Shown one piece after another: positions 7,651 to 11,947 of a DNA stretch of 11,947 bases. Under the pieces are notes generated by a model. It had not been told where the DNA came from, did not search any database, and was given only the letters and a program-made list of their open reading frames with translations. The translations under genes were made by a program, and so were the position numbers. The first letter of the stretch is position 1. Each line of letters begins with the position of its first letter. Source of the stretch: Pseudomonadota bacterium (GTDB lineage: Bacteria > Desulfobacterota > DSM-4660 > Desulfatiglandales > B25-G16); the NCBI GenBank assembly GCA_030633645.1, contig DAOVRY010000002.1, positions 1 through 11,947 on the forward strand, given 5' to 3'.

Positions 7651-10600
7651 TTGGAAGATTTGTATGGATTTTTTACAAAACCAAAGGATCCGTTAAGTTT
7701 TAATTCAGTGCAGATCTCTATTGCTTCACCAGAGAAAATAAGAGAGTGGTCTTATGGTGAGGTGAGAAAACCCGAAACTATTAACTACCGAACCTTTAAG
7801 CCTGAAAGGGATGGATTATTTTGTGCGAAGATCTTTGGTCCCACCAAGGATTACGAGTGTCTCTGTGGAAAATACAAAAGGATGAAGCACCGAGGTGTGG
7901 TCTGCGAGAAATGTGGTGTCGAGGTCACCCACTCTAAGGTTCGAAGGCAGAGAATGGGTCATATTGAGTTAGCTTCACCGGTTGCCCACATCTGGTTCTT
8001 GAAATGCATCCCCTCAAAAATCGGTTTGCTCTTGGATATGACACTCAAGACATTAGAGAAGATACTCTATTTTGAGAATTATCTGGTCGTTGATCCAAAA
8101 GATACCCCTTTGGCGAAAGGCGCCCTGTTGACTGAGGAACAGTATCTCAAGGCCACAGAGGATTATGGAGACGGGTTTGAGGCTGGAATGGGAGCAGAAG
8201 CTGTTCAAAGGATGCTGAGAGAGCTTGACTTGGATGCGCTTTCTTCTACCCTAAAGGTTGAGATACTGAGCACCAAGTCAGATGCCAAACGGAAAAAACT
8301 CTCGAAACGTGTTCGGATAGTCGATGCCTTTCGCTCGTCCAAGAATAGACCAGAGTGGATGATACTGAGTGTCGTCCCTGTGTTACCACCTGACCTCAGA
8401 CCTTTGGTACCTCTCGATGGGGGGAGATTTGCTACTTCAGATCTCAATGATCTTTACCGCAGGGTTATCAACAGGAACAATAGACTGAAGCGTCTCCAAG
8501 AGCTCAATGCCCCTGATATTATCATTAGGAACGAGAAGAGGATGCTTCAGGAGGCAGTAGACGTACTGTTTGATAACGGCAGAAGGGGTAAGACTATTAC
8601 CGGTGCAAATAAGCGGCCTTTGAAGTCCTTAAGTGATATGCTCAAAGGGAAGCAGGGCAGGTTCAGACAGAATCTGCTCGGAAAGCGGGTGGATTATTCT
8701 GGAAGATCGGTAATTGTCGTTGGTCCCGATCTGCGGTTGCACCAATGCGGACTTCCTAAACAGATGGCTTTGGAACTATTTAAGCCGTTTATCTACAATA
8801 AACTTGAGGAGAAAGGCCTGGCTTCTACGCTCAAAAAAGCTAAGAAATTGGTTGAAAAAGAGACACCTGAGGTATGGGATTGTCTGGAAGAGGTAGTAAA
8901 AGAGCACTGTGTTTTACTTAACAGGGCCCCCACGCTCCACCGGCTCGGGATGCAGGCATTTGAACCGGTGCTGATTGAAGGGAAGGCCATCCAGCTACAC
9001 CCACTGGTTTGCACTGCCTTTAATGCCGATTTTGATGGTGACCAGATGGCTGTTCATGTTCCCCTCTCTGTCGAGGCGCAGATTGAGGCTCGGACACTCA
9101 TGCTCTCGACCAACAATATCCTCTCTCCGGCCAATGGGGATGCCATCATTGTTCCAACCCAAGATATCGTATTAGGCATCTATTATATGGCCAAAGAGAG
9201 ACCATTTTGTAAAGGTGAAGACAAGGTCTTCGCGGATGTTGAAGAGGTTAGAATGGCTTACGACGCTGGGGAGCTAGATCTGCACGCGTCCATAATGGTG
9301 AGAATTGATGGCCAGATTGTAAGGACTACTACGGGAAGGGTGATCCTCTATGAGATTTTCCCCAAAGAGTTACCCTTTGAGATGGTGAACAGGCAAATAA
9401 CAAAGAAAGCACTGGGGGAAATCATTGGTCAATGCTATCGTTCTCTCGGTACCAAGGCGACCGTTATCTTGGCTGATAGGCTTAAAGATATTGGGTACAA
9501 GTATGCCACCATTTCCGGCATTTCTATCGCAAGAAAAGATATGGTTATCCCAAAAAGAAAACAGAAGATTATAGGAGAAGCCGAGGGTGAGGTAAAAAAG
9601 ATTGAAAAGCAGTACAGCGATGGTTTGATTACGGAAGGTGAGAAATACAACAAGGTCGTTGATATCTGGACAAAGGCCACGGAGCTCGTTTCCTCCGAAA
9701 TGATGGAAGAGATGGCTCAAGAGGGAGCGATGGACCAGCAAACAGATGCAAAAAAAGCTGGGAGCCTGAACCCCATATATATGATGTCTGATTCGGGAGC
9801 CCGGGGCAGCAAGGATCAGATGAGGCAGTTGGCAGGAATGAGGGGCCTCATGGCAAAACCCTCTGGCGAGATTATTGAGACACCTATTACGGCTAATTTC
9901 CGCGAGGGCCTGAATGTTTTACAGTATTTTATTTCTACCCATGGCGCCAGAAAGGGATTGGCTGACACAGCCCTTAAGACGGCTAACTCAGGATATCTGA
10001 CCCGCCGATTGATAGATGTGGCCCAGGATGCCTGTGTTACCGAGGCAGATTGCGGTACTACAGATGGAATCTGGGTAGAGCCATTGACTGAGGGGGGAGA
10101 GGTGATTCAAGCTGTCTCAGATAGAATTTTGGGCAGAACCGCTTCAGAGGATATTCATGACCCCATAACAGGAGAACTGCTCCTCAAGCAAAATGAGGAA
10201 ATAGATGAGGAGGCGGCGCAGAGGATCGAAAGGTCATGGATTGAGAAGTTAAAAATTAGGTCAGTGTTGACCTGCAGGACAAAGAGAGGCATTTGTGGAA
10301 GCTGTTATGGCCGAGATTTGGCCCATGGTAGAGAGGTTGACATTGGGGAGCCAGTAGGAATCGTTGCTGCACAGTCCATTGGCGAGCCAGGCACGCAGCT
10401 CACGATGCGGACATTCCACATTGGCGGTACGGTAACAAGAAAGGTAGAGCAGTCTACCATTCAGTCCAGGAGTAGTGGAACGGTAAAATTCTTTAATCTC
10501 AGAACCGTTATTAATGCCAAAGGAGACCATGTGGTAATGAATAGGAATGGGGATATCGGCGTTGTGGATGCAAGTGGAAGAGAGTTGGAACGCTATCCTG

Positions 10601-11730
10601 TAATATATGGAGCTAGCATTAAGGCTGATGATGGCAAGGAGATACATCCCGGTGAGCTTTTGGTTGAATGGGACCCCTTTTCCATCGCCATTTTGACAGA
10701 GGTTTCTGGAAGGCTAAAATTTGGCGATATCTATGAAGGGAAGACCATGCAGGAAAGGCTGGATCCGGTAACTGGTAAATCAACAAAGGTTATTGTTGCA
10801 TCCGATGATCCGAATGTGAGACCACGGGTCTCTATCAAAGAATCGAGTGGCAAGACGATCCAGGTTCCTGGTCATTCAGGGGCAGGGGCAGCGGCCCGGT
10901 ATTTCCTCCCTACCGGTGCTATCATTATGGTTGCGGAAGGAGATGAAGTCAATGCCGGTGATGTTTTGGCTAAGATCCCGAGAGAAACCACCAAGACTAA
11001 GGATATTACAGGAGGTCTGCCGCGGATTGCCGAATTATTTGAGGTGCGAAAACCCAAGGACCACACCCTGTTAAGTGAGATTGATGGAAGCGTATCGTTT
11101 GGAAAATATGTATCAGGGAAGAGGAGGGTGATTATTACTCCAGAAGTGGGCAAAGCTACTGAATATATTATACCGAGAGGTAAGCATGTAAGCGTTTTTG
11201 ATGGCGATTATGTGAGGGCTGGTGAAGCCCTCATGGAAGGCTCGGCTAATCCTCATGATATCCTCAGGATAAAAGGAGCTAAGGAGTTATCTAAATACCT
11301 GGTTGATGAAGTTCAGAAGGTCTATCGCCTCCAGGGTGTTAGGATAAACGACAAGCACATAGAAGTGATTGTCAGACAGATGTTGCGGAGGGTGGCAGTT
11401 AAGGATATTGGAGATTCAGATTTTATCTTAGGAGAAGAGGTAGAGCGCTGGCGTTTTGAGGAAAAAAATCAGGAAGTTATTGCCAACGGGGGCAAACCAG
11501 CGGTTGGTGAACCGCTGCTCTTGGGGGTTACCAAGGCATCAATCAATACAGAAAGCTTCATTTCGGCTGCATCTTTTCAGGAAACTACCAAAGTCCTGGC
11601 TGATGCAAGTATAGAGAGCAAAATAGATTATTTAAGGGGCCTCAAAGAAAATGTCATCATGGGCAGGCTGATACCGGCGGGCACTGGCCTGAGTAGGTAC
11701 AGGGGGCTTGATATAGAAACGGAGCAATAA
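7651..11730 (+). CDS. rpoC: DNA-directed RNA polymerase subunit beta'
   Basis: Beta' carries the catalytic Mg2+ site and the clamp. The product is 1359 aa. Zinc site 1 is C70, C72, C85 and C88, matching E. coli numbering. The catalytic motif NADFDGDQM starts at N458, giving Mg2+ ligands D460, D462 and D464. Zinc site 2 is C801, C875, C882 and C885, with the same spacing as E. coli. The trigger-loop run [16 protein letters not shown] starts at 911, with M919 and H923 corresponding to the catalytic-loop residues. It is followed by the large SI3 insertion at about 930-1115, and DITGGLPR resumes at 1118. The C-terminus ends soon after [14 protein letters not shown], lacking the extra tail seen in E. 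coli. It is closely coupled to rpoB. SI3 supports a proteobacteria-related lineage. Confidence 0.99.
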   Translation: MEDLYGFFTKPKDPLSFNSVQISIASPEKIREWSYGEVRKPETINYRTFKPERDGLFCAKIFGPTKDYECLCGKYKRMKHRGVVCEKCGVEVTHSKVRRQRMGHIELASPVAHIWFLKCIPSKIGLLLDMTLKTLEKILYFENYLVVDPKDTPLAKGALLTEEQYLKATEDYGDGFEAGMGAEAVQRMLRELDLDALSSTLKVEILSTKSDAKRKKLSKRVRIVDAFRSSKNRPEWMILSVVPVLPPDLRPLVPLDGGRFATSDLNDLYRRVINRNNRLKRLQELNAPDIIIRNEKRMLQEAVDVLFDNGRRGKTITGANKRPLKSLSDMLKGKQGRFRQNLLGKRVDYSGRSVIVVGPDLRLHQCGLPKQMALELFKPFIYNKLEEKGLASTLKKAKKLVEKETPEVWDCLEEVVKEHCVLLNRAPTLHRLGMQAFEPVLIEGKAIQLHPLVCTAFNADFDGDQMAVHVPLSVEAQIEARTLMLSTNNILSPANGDAIIVPTQDIVLGIYYMAKERPFCKGEDKVFADVEEVRMAYDAGELDLHASIMVRIDGQIVRTTTGRVILYEIFPKELPFEMVNRQITKKALGEIIGQCYRSLGTKATVILADRLKDIGYKYATISGISIARKDMVIPKRKQKIIGEAEGEVKKIEKQYSDGLITEGEKYNKVVDIWTKATELVSSEMMEEMAQEGAMDQQTDAKKAGSLNPIYMMSDSGARGSKDQMRQLAGMRGLMAKPSGEIIETPITANFREGLNVLQYFISTHGARKGLADTALKTANSGYLTRRLIDVAQDACVTEADCGTTDGIWVEPLTEGGEVIQAVSDRILGRTASEDIHDPITGELLLKQNEEIDEEAAQRIERSWIEKLKIRSVLTCRTKRGICGSCYGRDLAHGREVDIGEPVGIVAAQSIGEPGTQLTMRTFHIGGTVTRKVEQSTIQSRSSGTVKFFNLRTVINAKGDHVVMNRNGDIGVVDASGRELERYPVIYGASIKADDGKEIHPGELLVEWDPFSIAILTEVSGRLKFGDIYEGKTMQERLDPVTGKSTKVIVASDDPNVRPRVSIKESSGKTIQVPGHSGAGAAARYFLPTGAIIMVAEGDEVNAGDVLAKIPRETTKTKDITGGLPRIAELFEVRKPKDHTLLSEIDGSVSFGKYVSGKRRVIITPEVGKATEYIIPRGKHVSVFDGDYVRAGEALMEGSANPHDILRIKGAKELSKYLVDEVQKVYRLQGVRINDKHIEVIVRQMLRRVAVKDIGDSDFILGEEVERWRFEEKNQEVIANGGKPAVGEPLLLGVTKASINTESFISAASFQETTKVLADASIESKIDYLRGLKENVIMGRLIPAGTGLSRYRGLDIETEQ

Positions 11731-11771
11731 TTCTCAAGTGTGTGGAAATCAGGGTAACGTCAAAGTCCAGG

Positions 11772-11947
11772 GTATGGGTATCTTTTTTTTGGATTATGCC
11801 CTCACATAGTTTAGATTAGTGGGAGTTTCAAAATGGTTTATATAGATGGAGCCTATGATTCTAAGGCTTGGGGCGCAATAAACCATTTTGAAACGACCCA
11901 GTAAGGGGCCATGTCACAGGGCATAACCAAAAAAAAGATACCCATAC
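11772..11947. repeat. 176-nt palindromic element downstream of rpoC (MITE-like), ending at the window edge
   Basis: Outer arms 11772-11802 and 11918-11947 are complementary over about 30 bp with one bulged base; they begin GTATGGGTATC and each includes an eight-base T (or A) run. Inner arms GTTTCAAAATGGTTTA (11825-11840) and its exact complement at 11879-11894 form a perfect 16-bp stem around a 38-nt loop. The middle segments (11803-11824 and 11895-11917) pair poorly. The outer arms look like terminal inverted repeats of a small non-autonomous element. As RNA the whole would be a long hairpin after rpoC, but no U-tract follows the visible part, so a standard intrinsic terminator is not shown. 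The right arm stops exactly at the last base, so the true boundary and any target duplication are out of view. Confidence 0.7.

Noticed and set aside
9370..9741. Two overlapping open frames on the - strand inside rpoC
   Set aside because: Both overlap a fully conserved region of beta' and show no recognisable domains.
11772..11790. T8 run in the left arm as the U-tract of an intrinsic terminator for rpoC
   Set aside because: No GC-rich hairpin lies directly upstream of it in 11731-11780; the run is better explained as part of the long inverted repeat.

Overview
The window is a complete, uninterrupted secE-nusG-rplK-rplA-rplJ-rplL-rpoB-rpoC cluster, all on the + strand. This is the conserved bacterial block that couples translocon, transcription elongation factor, ribosomal stalk and RNA polymerase core genes. 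Every gene has its usual length and family motifs. There is no frameshift, no inserted gene and no convincing gene on the - strand. Base composition looks moderate, with no obvious compositional break (judged by eye).

The proteins look like those of a Gram-negative, proteobacteria-related lineage. RpoC carries the large SI3 insertion after its trigger-loop motif. RpoB carries both lineage-specific insertions (SI1 and SI2 regions), and its N-terminal half reads most like Desulfobacterota/deltaproteobacterial RpoB as I remember those sequences. I would call it Desulfobacterota-like with modest confidence; a finer rank cannot be read by eye.

Layout: 1-60 has no recognised gene; 61-178 is a long imperfect palindrome; secE lies at about 227-601; nusG 627-1157; rplK 1170-1607; rplA 1627-2331; a 91-nt structured leader before rplJ; rplJ 2423-2938; an 83-nt gap; rplL 3022-3411; a 97-nt gap with an inverted repeat; rpoB 3509-7636; rpoC 7651-11730; and a second, 176-nt palindrome at 11772-11947 that ends exactly at the window edge. 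nusG, rplJ, rpoB and rpoC start with GTG or TTG rather than ATG.

The gene set works as a unit. SecE anchors the SecYEG channel and NusG tunes RNA polymerase. L11 with L10-(L7/L12) forms the factor-binding stalk base and stalk, L1 forms the opposite stalk, and beta and beta' form the catalytic core of RNA polymerase. The intergenic spaces before rplJ and before rpoB are where this operon is classically regulated, and both hold plausible RNA structure here.

The coding content is ordinary housekeeping. The parts worth a second look are non-coding: the two unrelated long palindromes that bracket the operon, and the candidate leader and attenuator structures inside it. I found no evidence of a novel biological system.
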